A stretch of 64,000 nucleotides of DNA from Variovorax sp. V213 (GTDB taxonomy: Bacteria; Pseudomonadota; Gammaproteobacteria; Burkholderiales; Burkholderiaceae_C). How positions within the stretch are numbered: the first letter of the stretch is position 1; every line of letters starts with the position of its first letter. Positions 18,132-27,303 of the stretch are shown here, one piece after another. The notes under the pieces are model-generated. The model was not told the origin of the DNA and searched no databases. It saw nothing but the letters and a program-made list of their open reading frames with translations. Location of the stretch: positions 3,411,001 through 3,475,000 of the forward strand of contig NZ_AP028664.1 in the NCBI RefSeq assembly GCF_041154455.1, read 5' to 3'. A program made the position numbers and the translations under genes.

Positions 18132-19253
18132 ATGTCCCAGCACGCCGCCCTGCCCGCCCGATACGACCACGTCGGCAGCTTCCTGCGCCCCAAATACCTG
18201 CTCGAGGCGCGCGAGCAGAAGGCCAAGGGCGAGATCACGCCCGAGCAACTGCGCAAGGTCGAAGACAAGGCCATCACCGAGATCGTGCGGTTCCAGGAAG
18301 ACATCGGCCTGAAGAGCATCACCGACGGCGAGTTCCGCCGCACGTATTTCCACATCGACTTTCTCGACCAGCTCGGCGGCGTGAAGACCGACATTCCGGT
18401 CACCATCCGCAAGCCCGACGGCACCGAGGAACTCGCGCCGCCCGCCATGCGCGTGATCGACAAGGTGCGCCACGTGAAGGACATCCAGCTGGCCGACTTC
18501 CAGTACCTGAAGAGCCAGGTCTCGGCCGGCCGCACGCCCAAGGTGACCATCCCTTCGCCGACCATGCTGCACTTCCGCGGTGGCCGCGCCGGCATCAGCA
18601 AGGAGGCCTACCCCGAGCTCGACCCGGTGTTCTACGACGACGTGGCCAAGGCCTACGGCGACGAACTGCGCTCGCTGGCCGCAGCGGGCTGCACCTACGT
18701 GCAGATGGACGACACCAACCTGGCCTACCTGTGCGACGAGCACATGCGCGAAGCCGCCCGCAAGCGCGGCGACGACCCGAACGAACTGCCGCACCGCTAT
18801 GCCGCTTTCATCAACAAGGTGGTGGCGCAGAAGCCGCCGGGCATGCTGCTGGCCATGCACCTGTGCCGCGGCAACTTCAAGAGCACCCACGCGGCGGCCG
18901 GCAACTACGAGCCGGTGGCCGAGGCGCTGCTGAAGGAGATGGACCTGGACGCCTACTTCATGGAATACGACGATGCCCGCTCGGGCGACTTCAAGCCCCT
19001 GCGCTACCTGCCCAAGGGCAAGACCGTGGTGCTGGGCCTCGTGACCACCAAGTTCGGCGAGATGGAAGACAAGGACGAACTCAAGCGCCGCATCGAAGAT
19101 GCCGCCAAGTACGCCCCGCTCGAACAGCTCGCGCTCTCGCCGCAATGCGGCTTCTCGAGCACGGTGCACGGCAACAACATCGCGGTGGAAGCGCAGCGCA
19201 GCAAGCTGCGCCTGGTGGTCGAAACAGCGCAGGAGGTCTGGGGCTCGACCTGA
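18132..19253 (+). CDS. MetE C-terminal-like methyltransferase (cobalamin-independent)
   Basis: 373-residue protein covering only the catalytic half of methionine synthase MetE. It has the DHVGSFLRP start, the zinc-site His-x-Cys in MHLCRGN, and the second cysteine in LSPQCGFSS. Stand-alone proteins of this size (YxjG/YxjH type) transfer methyl groups to thiols but are poorly characterised. It is divergent from the VanA-like oxygenase and shares its putative GntR operators, so it may act on C1 units or methyl groups from demethylation, or simply supply methionine. GGAG precedes the ATG at 18132, which is preferred over the ATG at 18096. Confidence 0.85.
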   Translation: MSQHAALPARYDHVGSFLRPKYLLEAREQKAKGEITPEQLRKVEDKAITEIVRFQEDIGLKSITDGEFRRTYFHIDFLDQLGGVKTDIPVTIRKPDGTEELAPPAMRVIDKVRHVKDIQLADFQYLKSQVSAGRTPKVTIPSPTMLHFRGGRAGISKEAYPELDPVFYDDVAKAYGDELRSLAAAGCTYVQMDDTNLAYLCDEHMREAARKRGDDPNELPHRYAAFINKVVAQKPPGMLLAMHLCRGNFKSTHAAAGNYEPVAEALLKEMDLDAYFMEYDDARSGDFKPLRYLPKGKTVVLGLVTTKFGEMEDKDELKRRIEDAAKYAPLEQLALSPQCGFSSTVHGNNIAVEAQRSKLRLVVETAQEVWGST

Positions 19254-19310
19254 ATAGTTGGGGCGGCCCGGCGGAAGGCCCGGGCGCCCTCTTCTGGTCA
19301 AATTGGCAAC

Positions 19311-19973
19311 ATGACGACCATCTACTCAGGCCCCCTCAGCATGTTCGGCGCGAAGGTGCAGATCGCCGCGCTCGAAAAAGGCATTCCCTTCGAACTGGTC
19401 ATGGTGCCGTTCACCAAGGACGACGCCTACGAGCCCAAACACCCCGAGGTGCTGCGCGTCAACCCGGTGAAGCAGCAGGTGCCGGTGCTGATCGACGGCG
19501 AGGTCGGGCTCTTCGACTCGACGCAGATCTTCGAGTACCTTGAAGACCGGTACCCCACGCCCGCGCTGTGGCCCGAAGGCATCGCGGAACGGGCTCGCGC
19601 GCGGCAGCTCGAACAGAAGTCGGACGAAGTTTTCTTCCCGAACGTGATCAGGCTCTTCGGCCTGCAGCACGACATGCAGAGCGCGCCCGCCGTGGCGGCC
19701 TGCGCCGCGTGCGCCCGCTACTACGAGGAAATGGAAGGCCTGCTGGCCACGCGCGAGTACCTGGCGGGGCCCTACTCCTTCGCCGACATCGCCTTCTACA
19801 TGGCCTGTGTGTTCGCCGACCGCAAGGGCGCCGGCATGACCGATGCCACGCCGCGGCTCCTGGCCTGGCGCACCCGCGTGGGCGAACGGCCCGCGGTGCG
19901 CGCGGTGGTGGACCCGATGATGCGGTTTCTCGCCTCCGAGGGGCGCGGCGTGCCCGCCTTCCTGCAACGCTGA
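19311..19973 (+). CDS. Glutathione S-transferase family protein
   Basis: 220-residue cytosolic GST: an N-terminal thioredoxin-like domain with the cis-proline VPVLIDG segment and the glutathione-binding FDSTQIFEYLED stretch, then a helical C-terminal domain with SFADIAFYMAC. It lies 57 bp after the MetE-like gene on the same strand and is probably co-transcribed. GSTs in aromatic-catabolic loci can open aryl ethers or detoxify electrophiles; nothing here identifies the substrate. Confidence 0.9.
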   Translation: MTTIYSGPLSMFGAKVQIAALEKGIPFELVMVPFTKDDAYEPKHPEVLRVNPVKQQVPVLIDGEVGLFDSTQIFEYLEDRYPTPALWPEGIAERARARQLEQKSDEVFFPNVIRLFGLQHDMQSAPAVAACAACARYYEEMEGLLATREYLAGPYSFADIAFYMACVFADRKGAGMTDATPRLLAWRTRVGERPAVRAVVDPMMRFLASEGRGVPAFLQR

Positions 19974-20008
19974 TCGGGCGAGCGGCCACCCTCAGGCATC
20001 ATTGCCCC

Positions 20009-21388
20009 ATGCCGAATACAAGGTTCGACTGGCTCCCCTCACCGTCCCAGCATTTTCTTGTCGTCACCTTTGCGCTGCTGGTCTATGTGCTGACCACGCG
20101 CGCGCGCCGCGAGCAGCGCGCGCCCACCACGGCCATTGCATGGGTCATGGGGCTGGTGCTCGTGCCCTACTTCATCCTGCCGATCTATCTGCTGTTCGGC
20201 CAGCGCAAGCTGCGCCCGGCGGGCTCGCCGCGGCCGCCGCGCTCGGTGCCGCCGGGGCACTGGGCGGCGGATCTGATCGAGAGCTTCGGCCTTGCGCCGC
20301 CGGGGCGCTGCGCGATCCGCCTGCATGCCGACGGCGAGGCCGCGCGCGAGGCGCTGTGGCAGGTGATCGACGGCGCGCGCGAGCGCATCGACGTGTGCAC
20401 CTTCATCATCGGCGACGACGCGCTGGGCCGCGCCGTCATCGAGCGGCTGGCGCAGCGCGCGCGCGAAGGCATCAAGGTGCGCGTGCTGCTCGACGGCTTC
20501 GGTGCGCTGACCCTGCCGCGCCATCACGTCGAACTGCTGCGTTCGGCGGGCGGAGAGGTCGCCGTGTTCCGCCCTTTCTTCAGCCTGCGCCGCATCGGGC
20601 CGCGCAACCTGCGCAACCACCGCAAGTTCACCATTGCCGACGACGGCTGGCTGTGGTCGGGCGGGCGCAATCTGGCGGGCGAATACTTCACCGGCAACGA
20701 CAAGCATCCCGAAGCCTGGCGTGATCTTTCGTTCGACCTGCGCGGCAGCGTGGCCGCCGCGGCGGCCCGCCAGTTCGACCACGACTGGAGCTCGGTGCGC
20801 GGCCGCAAGGCGCGCGCCATCACGGCCGACGACGTGGACGAAAGCGCGGGCGGCGCCATGGCGCAGTTCCTGCCGAGCGGCCCGGACCAGACCGAGGACA
20901 CGGCCCATGCGCTGCTCATCGACGCCTGCTTTCGGGCCGAGCACCGCGTGCTGGCGATCACGCCCTACTTCGTGCCCGGCGACGGCCTGCGCGATGCGCT
21001 GCGGCTGGCCGCGCGGCGCGGCGTGGAAGTGACCATCGCGATCCCCGCGCGGTCGAACCACCGCCTGGCCGATTTCGTGCGCGCACGCGCCATGCGCGAC
21101 CTGGCCCGCGCGGGCGTGAGCTTTCGCATGCTGCCTTTCATGGCGCACGCCAAGGCCGTGGTGGTCGACAACGAGCTGGCCATGTGCGGCTCGATCAACC
21201 TCGACCTGCGCAGCCTGCTGCTCAACCACGAGGCGGCCGTGGTGTTCTACGGCCCGCACGAGATCGACTGGCTGGCCGAATGGGTCGCCACCACAGCTTC
21301 CGCCGGCGAGCCCTACCGCGCGCGGCGGCCGGGCCTGTTGCGCGACGTGGCCGAGGGGCTGCTGCTCACCGTCGCTTTCCAGCTGTAG
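20009..21388 (+). CDS. cls: Cardiolipin synthase (phospholipase D family)
   Basis: 459-residue membrane enzyme that joins phosphatidyl groups to make cardiolipin. Two N-terminal hydrophobic helices are followed by two PLD domains. The HKD motifs are visible as NHRKFTIADD (first) and MAHAKAVVVDNELAMCGSINLD (second). The start is the ATG at 20009, with no strong ribosome-binding site. Its 3' end overlaps the convergent TetR gene by 23 bp. Confidence 0.92.
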   Translation: MPNTRFDWLPSPSQHFLVVTFALLVYVLTTRARREQRAPTTAIAWVMGLVLVPYFILPIYLLFGQRKLRPAGSPRPPRSVPPGHWAADLIESFGLAPPGRCAIRLHADGEAAREALWQVIDGARERIDVCTFIIGDDALGRAVIERLAQRAREGIKVRVLLDGFGALTLPRHHVELLRSAGGEVAVFRPFFSLRRIGPRNLRNHRKFTIADDGWLWSGGRNLAGEYFTGNDKHPEAWRDLSFDLRGSVAAAAARQFDHDWSSVRGRKARAITADDVDESAGGAMAQFLPSGPDQTEDTAHALLIDACFRAEHRVLAITPYFVPGDGLRDALRLAARRGVEVTIAIPARSNHRLADFVRARAMRDLARAGVSFRMLPFMAHAKAVVVDNELAMCGSINLDLRSLLLNHEAAVVFYGPHEIDWLAEWVATTASAGEPYRARRPGLLRDVAEGLLLTVAFQL

Positions 21389-22106
21389 CGGGCGCCGAGG
21401 CCCTGGCCTCCGCCGCAAGGGCATCGAGCCCTGCGAAGACGTAGCGCATCAGGTCGTCCGCCAGGCCTTCGGCATCCTTCAGGGCCGGCAGCACCTTGCG
21501 GCCCAGGTCCCTGGGCGCCACCGTCATCACGATGCAGGGCAGCACCGTGAACAGCAGCGCGCGCTGCACCGAGGGATGATCGTCGGGCAGGCCCATGATG
21601 CCGCCGATCAGGCCGCGGATCAGCTTGGCCTTGGGCAGCACCGCCCGCCGGATCAGCACCGGCATGGCCGGCGACGGCGACAGCGCCTCGCGCAGCACCA
21701 CGCGAAATCCCCAGGGTGCCTTGGGCTGGCTGCCCATCTCGATCAGGTGCGTGAGAAAGGCCCGCAGCTTGAGCCGCGGATCGGCCGCCGCGCTGGCCAG
21801 GCTGACCAGCTCGTCGATGCTCACGAGCTGGCGGTGCGCCTCGATCAGCACCGCCTCGTAGAGCCCGTCCCTGCTGCCGAAGTGGTAGTTGACCGCGGCC
21901 ATGTTGGTGCCGGCGCGCGTGCAGATTTCCTTGCTGGTGCTCTCGGCGAAGCCGCGTTCGGCAAACAGCTGGCCCGCGGTTTCGAGGATGTGCAGGCGCG
22001 TGGTGCTGCCGTCGGTGCGAGAGGCGCGCGGGATGCGCGCCGCAGCCTGGCGCGGGGAAGGAAGACGGGCACCGGAAGAACGGGTGCTGGAAGAGCGGGA
22101 AGCCAT
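21366..22106 (-). CDS. TetR-family regulator of the adjacent exporter
   Basis: 246-residue regulator with a Ser/Arg-rich N-terminal extension of about 35 residues before the TetR helix-turn-helix (LHILETAGQLFAERGFAESTSKEICTRAGTNMAAVNYHF), then a helical ligand domain with the CecR/YbiH-type LREALSPSPAMP stretch. It is divergent from the HlyD/ABC genes, the same arrangement as E. coli cecR beside ybhGFSR. It probably represses that operon until an antibiotic-like effector binds. Confidence 0.9.
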   Translation of the reverse strand: MASRSSSTRSSGARLPSPRQAAARIPRASRTDGSTTRLHILETAGQLFAERGFAESTSKEICTRAGTNMAAVNYHFGSRDGLYEAVLIEAHRQLVSIDELVSLASAAADPRLKLRAFLTHLIEMGSQPKAPWGFRVVLREALSPSPAMPVLIRRAVLPKAKLIRGLIGGIMGLPDDHPSVQRALLFTVLPCIVMTVAPRDLGRKVLPALKDAEGLADDLMRYVFAGLDALAAEARASAPATAGKRR

Positions 22107-22137
22107 GGCCCAAGGTTAATCGAATTGAAAAAATACT

Positions 22138-22159
22138 TCAAATTCAAATTTCAATTTGA
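22138..22159. promoter_or_regulatory. Inverted repeat, probable TetR operator
   Basis: TCAAATT (22138-22144) and AATTTGA (22153-22159) are perfect inverted arms around an 8-bp spacer. They lie in an AT-rich patch in the divergent gap between the TetR and HlyD-like genes, the expected place for the autoregulatory operator. Confidence 0.65.
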
Positions 22160-22207
22160 TAACATCCAGCCGTGTTCCGATCTGGAAACCGGCAGGAGCC
22201 CGTCCTC

Positions 22208-23227
22208 ATGAACAAGAAACCCCTCATCGCCGCTGCCGTCGTGGTGCTGGCCGCTGCGGCGGGTGGCTGGTGGTACCTCCATCGTTCGGCCGCGCCGTCC
22301 GACCAGCTCGTGCTGTACGGCAACGTCGACGTGCGCCAGGTCTCGCTGGCCTTCAACGCCAATGAGCGCGTGGCCGAACTCGCGGTGCGCGAAGGCGACC
22401 ACGTGCGCGCAGGGCAGTTGCTGGGCAGGCTCGACACCCGCTCGCTCGTGCTGCGCGTGGCGCAGTCTCAGGCGCGCATCGGGGTGCAGGAGCAGGCGCT
22501 GCTGCGCCTGAAGACCGGCAGCCGCCCCGAAGAACTGGCGCAGGCCGGCGCCCAGGTGGCCGCGGCGCAGGCCGATGCCGACCTTGCGCAGCAGCAGCTC
22601 GCGCGCCTGCAGGCGATCGGCCAGACCACCGCCGGTCGCGCGGTGAGCCAGCAGGACCTCGACAGCGCCCAGGCCCGCCGCAAGGTGGCGCTGGCGCAAC
22701 TGGACAACGTGCGCAGGGCGCAGCAGCTCGCCGTTGCCGGTCCGCGCAAGGAAGACATCGCGCAGGCGCAGGCCCAGCTCGAATCCGCGCGCGCCGATCT
22801 CGCGCTCATGAACCACCAGCTCCAGGAGGCCGAGCTCAAGTCGCCCATCGACGCCGTGGTGCGCGCGCGCCTGCTCGAGCCCGGCGACATGGCCTCGCCG
22901 CAGCGCCCAGCCTTCACGCTGGCGATCACCGATCCCAAGTGGGTGCGCGCTTACGTGGCCGAACCCGACCTCGGCCGCGTGCGGCCGGGCCAGGAAGCCA
23001 GCGTGATCACCGACAGCCAGCCCGGCCAGCCGATCGCCGGCAAGGTGGGCTACATCTCGTCGGTGGCCGAGTTCACGCCCAAGACGGTGCAGACCGAGGA
23101 ACTGCGCAGCAGCCTGGTCTACGAAATTCGCGTGATGGTCGAAGACAAGGAAGACCGGCTGCGGCTCGGCATGCCGGCGACCGTGCGGCTGCAGCTCGCC
23201 TCCCCCACCGCCAGCGGCAAACACTGA
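22208..23227 (+). CDS. HlyD-family membrane-fusion protein, YbhG-like
   Basis: 339-residue periplasmic adaptor: an N-terminal membrane anchor (IAAAVVVLAAAAGGWWYL), a biotinyl-lipoyl-like half motif, a long coiled-coil hairpin rich in Gln/Ala (about residues 90-200), and a beta-barrel domain (KSPIDAVVRARLLEPGDM). It would bridge the inner-membrane ABC exporter and the NodT outer-membrane channel. Its stop overlaps the start of the ABC gene (TGATG). Confidence 0.9.
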   Translation: MNKKPLIAAAVVVLAAAAGGWWYLHRSAAPSDQLVLYGNVDVRQVSLAFNANERVAELAVREGDHVRAGQLLGRLDTRSLVLRVAQSQARIGVQEQALLRLKTGSRPEELAQAGAQVAAAQADADLAQQQLARLQAIGQTTAGRAVSQQDLDSAQARRKVALAQLDNVRRAQQLAVAGPRKEDIAQAQAQLESARADLALMNHQLQEAELKSPIDAVVRARLLEPGDMASPQRPAFTLAITDPKWVRAYVAEPDLGRVRPGQEASVITDSQPGQPIAGKVGYISSVAEFTPKTVQTEELRSSLVYEIRVMVEDKEDRLRLGMPATVRLQLASPTASGKH

Positions 23228-25023
23228 TGCGCGACAACGGGCCCGCCGTGGCAGCACGCTCCCTGCACAAGCGCTTCATGGTCAAGGCCTCGAAGCAGAC
23301 GGTGCGCGCGCTCGACGACGTGTCGCTCGAAGTGCCGGCCGGCACGCTCACCGCACTGGTCGGGCCCGACGGCGCGGGCAAGACCACGCTGCTGAGGCTC
23401 ATGGCCGGCCTGATGCGCGCCGACGAAGGCGAACTGCGCGTGCTCGGCATCGACGTGTCGGCCGACCCGCAGGCAGTGCAGGACCGCATCAGCTACATGC
23501 CCCAGCGCTTCGGCCTCTACGACGACCTGAGCGTGCAGGAAAATCTGGATCTCTACGCCGACCTGCACGGCGTGACTGCCGGCCAGCGCCGCGAGCGCTA
23601 TGGGCGGTTGATGGAAATGACCGACCTCGGCCGTTTCACCAATCGACCCGCGGGTAAGCTCTCGGGCGGCATGAAGCAGAAGCTCGGCCTGGCCTGCACG
23701 CTGGTGCGCTCGCCCGACCTGCTGCTGCTCGACGAGCCCACCGTCGGCGTCGATCCGCTTTCGCGGCGCGAACTCTGGCAGATCGTGCAGCAGCTGGTCG
23801 ATGACGAGAAGCTCTCGGTCATCGTGAGCACCGCGTACCTCGACGAGGCCGAGCGCTGCAGCTACGTGTTCGTTCTGCGCGAGGGCCGGCTGCTCGCGCA
23901 GGGCACGCCCGCCGAGATTCGCGGCCATGCGCAGGGCATGTGTTTCGTCGCCGCGCCGCCCGAGGGCGAGCCGCCGCGCCTGATGCAGGCCCGCCTGCTC
24001 GATGCGAAACAGGACATCGTCGATGCCGTGCCGCAAGGCGGTGATGTGCACTTCATCCGCCGCCAGGGCGCGGACGACGCAGCGCTCGAGAAGCTGCTGG
24101 ACGGCGCGCGCGCCGAGCCCGTGCCGCCGCGGCTCGAAGACGGCTTCATGGCGCTGCTGCGTACCCACCAGGCCACTGCGGCGAACATCGCGCCGCCCGC
24201 GGCCGAGGGCCTTGCGCCGGCCGAGGGCGAACCCGGCGAAGTGGTCATCGAGGTGAAAGACCTGGTGCGCCGCTTCGGCGATTTCGTGGCCGTGGCGAGC
24301 ACCAGCTTCTCGGTTCGGCGCGGCGAGATCTTCGGCCTGCTCGGACCCAACGGCGCGGGTAAGACCACCACGTTCCGCATGCTCTGTGGCCTGCTTCCCG
24401 CGAGCGGCGGGCAGCTGCGCGTGGCCGGTGTCGACCTGCGCCATGCGCGCGCGCAGGCCCGCCAGCGCATCGGCTACGTGTCGCAGAAGTTCGCGCTCTA
24501 CGGCAACCTCACGGTGCGCGAGAACCTCTCGTTCTTCGGCGGCGCCTACGGCCTGCGCGGGCAAATGCTGCAGCGGCGCATGGACACGGTACTGCGGCAG
24601 TTCGACCTCGAGCGCGAACTCGATGCGCCCAGCGGCCAGCTGCCCGGCGGCTACCGCCAGCGCCTGGCCATGGCCACAGGCCTGCTGCACGAGCCCGAGA
24701 TCCTGTTTCTCGACGAGCCCACCAGCGGCGCCGATCCGCTGGCCCGCCGCGAATTCTGGCGCCGCATCACGGCGCTGGCCGAAGGCGGCACCACCGTCGT
24801 CATCACGACCCACTTCATGGAAGAGGCCGAGTACTGCGACCGCATCGTGATCCAGGACGCCGGCAAGGTGCTGGCGATCGGCACGCCGCGTGAGGTGCGC
24901 ACGCAGGCGCTCGACGGCGAGAGTCATGAAAAGCGCATCGACATGGAGCAGGCGTTCATCGGCATCGTCGAGAAGGCGCGGCACGAAGAGCGCGAAAAGA
25001 AAAGCGAGAAGGTGGCGGCATGA
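23227..25023 (+). CDS. Tandem ABC ATPase, YbhF-like
   Basis: 598-residue protein with two complete nucleotide-binding domains. Domain 1 has Walker A GPDGAGKTT, signature LSGGMKQ and Walker B LLLLDEP. Domain 2, from about residue 340, has Walker A GPNGAGKTT, a divergent signature LPGGYRQ and Walker B ILFLDEP. The order and the following two permeases match the E. coli YbhFSR exporter, implicated in drug or Na+/Li+ efflux. Overlapping start and stop codons join it to the genes on either side. Confidence 0.92.
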   Translation: MRDNGPAVAARSLHKRFMVKASKQTVRALDDVSLEVPAGTLTALVGPDGAGKTTLLRLMAGLMRADEGELRVLGIDVSADPQAVQDRISYMPQRFGLYDDLSVQENLDLYADLHGVTAGQRRERYGRLMEMTDLGRFTNRPAGKLSGGMKQKLGLACTLVRSPDLLLLDEPTVGVDPLSRRELWQIVQQLVDDEKLSVIVSTAYLDEAERCSYVFVLREGRLLAQGTPAEIRGHAQGMCFVAAPPEGEPPRLMQARLLDAKQDIVDAVPQGGDVHFIRRQGADDAALEKLLDGARAEPVPPRLEDGFMALLRTHQATAANIAPPAAEGLAPAEGEPGEVVIEVKDLVRRFGDFVAVASTSFSVRRGEIFGLLGPNGAGKTTTFRMLCGLLPASGGQLRVAGVDLRHARAQARQRIGYVSQKFALYGNLTVRENLSFFGGAYGLRGQMLQRRMDTVLRQFDLERELDAPSGQLPGGYRQRLAMATGLLHEPEILFLDEPTSGADPLARREFWRRITALAEGGTTVVITTHFMEEAEYCDRIVIQDAGKVLAIGTPREVRTQALDGESHEKRIDMEQAFIGIVEKARHEEREKKSEKVAA

Positions 25024-26156
25024 GCGGCTTCCGGACCCGGCTGATCTCGCTCACGCGCAAGGAGTTTCGCCAGCTGCTGCGCGACCGCAGCAACCTGGCC
25101 ATCGGCATCCTGCTGCCGATGGTGCTGATCCTGATCTTCGGCTACGGCATGTCGCTCGACGTGAAGAACGCACCGGTGGGCGTGGTGCTCGAAGACCCGT
25201 CGCCCACGGCGCACGAAGCCATTGCCGGCCTGCAGCTTTCACCGACCATCGCGCCCGTGCTGCTGGGCTCCATGCACGATGCCGAGGCCTTGATGCGCGA
25301 GCGCAAGATCGACGGCATCGTGCGCGTGCCCTCCGACTTCTCGCGCACGCTGGCCGCGGGCCACGCGCGCGTGCAGCTCATCGTGCATGGCGCCGACGCG
25401 GGGCGCGCGACCATCATCCAGGCCTACGTGAGCGGCGCCCTGGCGCAAGCGGCCGTGCGGCAGGCCGACCGCGGCGGCGGCGGCACCGGTGCGGACGCCC
25501 CCCCAGCGGGCCGTGTGACCGTGGAGCAGCGCATGTGGTTCAACGCCGCGAACACCAGCACCTGGTACCTGGTGCCGGGGCTCATCGTGCTGATCATGAC
25601 CTTGGTCGGCGCGTTTCTCACCGCGCTGGTGATGGCCCGCGAATGGGAGCGCGGCACGCTCGAGGCGCTGTTCGTCACTCCGGTGCGGCCGGTGGAAATA
25701 CTGCTGGCCAAGATCATCCCGTACTTCGCGGTCGGCATGCTCGGGCTCACGCTGTGCCTGCTGGCCGCACGCTTCCTGTTCGCGGTGCCGATGTACGGCT
25801 CGCTGGTCGTGGTGGTGCTCAGCTCCATGCTCTACCTGATCGTGGCGGTGAGCCTCGGCCTCGTGATCTCATCGGTCACGCGCAACCAGTTTCTCGCGAG
25901 CCAGGTGGCGCTCATCGCGACCTTCATGCCTTCGATGATGCTGTCGGGCTTCCTGTTCGACCTGCGCAACGTGCCCATTGCCGTGCGCGTGATCGGCCAT
26001 GTGCTGCCGGCCACCTACTTCATGGACCTGATCAAGACGCTGTTTCTCGCGGGCGACGTCTGGCCGCTGATCTGGAGAAACTGCGCGATCCTGCTCGCTT
26101 ATGCGCTGGGCCTGCTGCTTCTCGCCCGCGCCGTCACGCGCAAGAGCCTCGACTGA
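25020..26156 (+). CDS. ABC-2 type permease, YbhS-like
   Basis: 378-residue permease with the ABC-2 topology: one N-terminal helix (LAIGILLPMVLILIFGYGMSL), a large periplasmic domain, and five C-terminal helices with the coupling segment ARE-WERGTLEALFVTPV. The ATG overlaps the ATPase stop by 4 bp. It pairs with the next gene to form the transmembrane heterodimer. Confidence 0.92.
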   Translation: MSGFRTRLISLTRKEFRQLLRDRSNLAIGILLPMVLILIFGYGMSLDVKNAPVGVVLEDPSPTAHEAIAGLQLSPTIAPVLLGSMHDAEALMRERKIDGIVRVPSDFSRTLAAGHARVQLIVHGADAGRATIIQAYVSGALAQAAVRQADRGGGGTGADAPPAGRVTVEQRMWFNAANTSTWYLVPGLIVLIMTLVGAFLTALVMAREWERGTLEALFVTPVRPVEILLAKIIPYFAVGMLGLTLCLLAARFLFAVPMYGSLVVVVLSSMLYLIVAVSLGLVISSVTRNQFLASQVALIATFMPSMMLSGFLFDLRNVPIAVRVIGHVLPATYFMDLIKTLFLAGDVWPLIWRNCAILLAYALGLLLLARAVTRKSLD

Positions 26157-26169
26157 AGGACGGCACCCC

Positions 26170-27288
26170 ATGACCGATTTTCTGCTGCGCATCGCCAACC
26201 TCTGCAGGAAAGAGCTGCTCGCCATCTTCAAGGACCCGGCGAGCCGCGTGATTCTGTTCGTTCCCGCCATCATGCAAAGCCTGGTCTTCGGCTACGCCGC
26301 CACCTACGACCTCACGAATGTGCCCTATGCGCTGCTCGACCAGAGCCGCACGGGCGCATCGACCGAACTGATTGCGCATCTCGACAGCACCGGCGTCTTC
26401 CACCGCGTGGCCACGCTGCGGACGCAGGCGGACATCCGCGAGGTGATCGACACGGAGAAGGCGCTGCTGGTGATCCAGATCGCGCCCAACTTCGAGCAGC
26501 AGCTCAGCGCGGGCCAGCCCGCGGCCATCCAGTTGATTCTGGATGCGCGCAATTCCAACACGGCGGGGTCCGCAGCCGGCTACGTGAGCGCGGTGGTCGA
26601 GCGCTACAACGCCGAGCTGCGCACACGCGCCGGCGCGCCGCCCACACCGCTCATCATCGAAACGCGGGCCTGGTTCAACCCGAACCTCCAGACGCGCTGG
26701 AACCTGCTGCCGGGCCTGATCGCCGCGCTCAGCATGCTGCAGACGCTGCTGCTCACCGCCCTCTCGGTGGCAAGGGAGCGCGAGCAGGGCACCTTCGACC
26801 AGCTGCTGGTCACGCCGATGTCGCCGCTCGAAATCATGATCGGCAAGGCGCTGCCGCCAATATTGGTCGGCCTTGCGCAGTCGACGCTGATCCTGCTGGT
26901 GGCCCTGTTCTGGTTCGGCATTCCGATGGCGGGCTCGCTGGCCACGCTCTATACCGGGCTGGTTTTCTTCACCGTGGCCAGCGTGGGCATCGGCCTCTCG
27001 ATCTCGGCGGTGTCGGCCAACATGCAGCAGGCCATGCTCTACACCTTCGTGCTGCTGATGCCGATGATGCTGTTGTCGGGCCTGACCACCCCGGTGCGCA
27101 ACATGCCGCACGTCCTGCAGGTGATCACCATGGCCAACCCACTGCGCTTTGCGATCGACCTGGTGCAGCGCGTGTACCTCGAGGGCGTGGGCCTGGCCAC
27201 GGTGTGGCACAACCTGATTCCGCTGTCGATCATCGCCATCGTCACGCTGCCGCTGGCGGCCTGGCTGTTTCGCCATCGTCTGGTCTGA
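26170..27288 (+). CDS. ABC-2 type permease, YbhR-like
   Basis: 372-residue second permease of the exporter, with the same layout as its neighbour: an N-terminal helix (VILFVPAIMQSLVFGYAATY), a periplasmic domain, then a helix bundle with the coupling segment AREREQGTFDQLLVTPM. It starts 13 bp after the YbhS-like stop. The NodT gene follows 15 bp later. Confidence 0.92.
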   Translation: MTDFLLRIANLCRKELLAIFKDPASRVILFVPAIMQSLVFGYAATYDLTNVPYALLDQSRTGASTELIAHLDSTGVFHRVATLRTQADIREVIDTEKALLVIQIAPNFEQQLSAGQPAAIQLILDARNSNTAGSAAGYVSAVVERYNAELRTRAGAPPTPLIIETRAWFNPNLQTRWNLLPGLIAALSMLQTLLLTALSVAREREQGTFDQLLVTPMSPLEIMIGKALPPILVGLAQSTLILLVALFWFGIPMAGSLATLYTGLVFFTVASVGIGLSISAVSANMQQAMLYTFVLLMPMMLLSGLTTPVRNMPHVLQVITMANPLRFAIDLVQRVYLEGVGLATVWHNLIPLSIIAIVTLPLAAWLFRHRLV

Positions 27289-27303
27289 ATCCGGGAGCAC
27301 CGC